A DNA stretch of 64,000 nucleotides, from the NCBI RefSeq assembly GCF_018691265.1, contig NW_024881322.1, forward strand, positions 3,968,001 to 4,032,000, in the 5' to 3' direction. Positions 62,878 to 64,000 of the stretch are shown here, piece by piece. The notes under the pieces are model-generated. The model was not told where the DNA came from, did no database searches, and saw only the letters and a program-made list of their open reading frames with translations. How positions within the stretch are numbered: position 1 is the first letter of the stretch; the number at the start of each line of letters is the position of its first letter. This stretch comes from Tyto alba (Eukaryota; Chordata; Aves; Strigiformes; Tytonidae). The position numbers and the translations under genes are program-made.

Positions 62878-64000
62878 GTATGTGAACACTTACTCCACTA
62901 CAAATAATGTGCAGGGTTGCTTCTGGAGAAGTTTTTGGTTTGTTGAGAAGACCAAGGGTCCTTCCTAACTTCTGCTTCAGCATTTAGCCTCTATAGAAGG
63001 GAGATTGCTGCATGGAATGTAAGTATTTTACCAAGAAGTCTGTTGTTTCACTAAGAGTTTACCTTTTCATGTTCCCAGTTACCCATTGCAGTGCATCCCC
63101 TCTGATGATACCTTTCTGCCCAAGTTGTTTTGTTGGCCATTGTGAACCAAAGTCTTTGTTTTACCCAGCCTTGCTTTTACTTGTCTTGGAATCAACAGAG
63201 TGGCTTAGGCTCTGGTTAAGGAGGCATCCATGTTTCCAGACTTGTTGACATGCACAGTTGAGGTCTCTTAATTGAATTCTCTTTGATTCTAAGGTGGCTG
63301 TAGGAAAATCTTTTGCTATAATGACTTGCAACACAACTGTTCTGGAGTGAACTGCTGGATGTGCAGGCTGCTGTCTCCTGATTTTCTTCCTCAGGGCTAC
63401 AGGAGTTCTGTATGTAGGCCTTTGGTCATAGTTTTCAAGTTGGAGCTGGAGGACAGCTCAAAGGCTCAGCATTTGCACTGTGATCATCTAGTACAGAGTC
63501 TTGAAATTAGACCATTGCTCTTTTACCAGTTGGGCAAGTTTTTCCTCCTTCAGCATTTCCTGTGTAACCTCCTGAAACTGTTCAAGACTTGGAAAATTGG
63601 TGGCTCGGAGTCTGCAGACTCAGTGGCCCAGTGTCTGCAAACTTCCATGTAACAACAGTCTGCACATCACACATTCTCCCTACCCATCAGTAAAGCAGTA
63701 ATGGACCAAGCCAAGACTCTTCTCAGGCTGACTCTTGACAGAAAGGCTCTTCAATGTCTGGAATTCCCAAAGCTATTTTGAGTTGTAGGCATGTCAAAAG
63801 TGTGTTTGCAACTGTTTGTTTTAAATTCATTTTCTGTATGAAAACTGCATGTTGGTGCGTGCCAGCGTCACTTAAGTATATTTTACACACTGAATAAGCT
63901 TAGAATTAAAATAATTTTTAGTCTGACAGTGTGGAAAGTTGAGTTCTGGATTCTAGACCTGTAAACTGTACTTAAAAATAAGAAAATAAATATTTGGGAG
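62878..64000 (+). other. ANO10 intron after coding exon 4 (to window edge)
   Basis: Starts with donor GTATGTG. No further ANO10 exon and no recognisable repeat seen up to the edge. Open frames here, such as 63326-63652, show no known domain. Confidence 0.65.

Noticed and set aside
1..64000. CRISPR arrays, tRNA or rRNA genes, bacterial operons
   Set aside because: No regularly spaced direct repeats, no tRNA-like cloverleaf and no prokaryotic gene order were seen; the window is spliced vertebrate DNA.

Overview
The window is vertebrate, almost certainly bird, nuclear DNA. The coding sequence is broken into short exons with canonical splice sites. The repeats are dominated by CR1 LINE fragments with the typical avian 3' end (an octamer-like tail ending in ATTCTATGATTCTATG-type sequence), plus two solo LTRs of avian endogenous retrovirus type. 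There are no operons, CRISPR arrays or bacterial features. The species cannot be named from the sequence alone.

Layout. (1) 1-3.1 kb: flank downstream of ABHD5 with no gene I can support. (2) 3.1-34.1 kb, minus strand: a complete ABHD5 (CGI-58) gene. Its seven coding exons (34071-34099, 17154-17239, 16512-16884, 13397-13551, 9264-9375, 8516-8702, 6116-6205) join in frame to 343 codons. A long AT-rich 3' UTR probably follows the stop, and a CpG island surrounds exon 1. The introns carry two solo LTRs (10958-11549 and 17891-18959, each with a 5-bp target duplication) and a convergent CR1 pair (about 21.05-23.79 kb). (3) 34.8-54.6 kb: the spacer between two divergent promoters. It holds an old CR1 of 1.5-2 kb, three other CR1 fragments and much unassigned sequence. 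(4) 54.65-64 kb, plus strand: the 5' part of ANO10 (TMEM16K). It has a second CpG island with a probable non-coding first exon, then four coding exons (57862-58000, 58823-59005, 60968-61102, 62758-62877) giving the first 192 codons. The gene runs off the right edge.

The two genes are transcribed away from each other from separate CpG islands about 20 kb apart. ABHD5 is a lipid-droplet co-activator of adipose triglyceride lipase. ANO10 is an endoplasmic-reticulum anoctamin/scramblase. The ABHD5-ANO10 pairing is a vertebrate synteny I know from mammals; nothing here shows that they work together. I found no convincing undescribed system. The most checkable oddities are an in-frame upstream start codon in ABHD5, an overlapping upstream ORF in ANO10, long G-tracts at both promoters, and the convergent CR1 structure with a 354-codon open frame.
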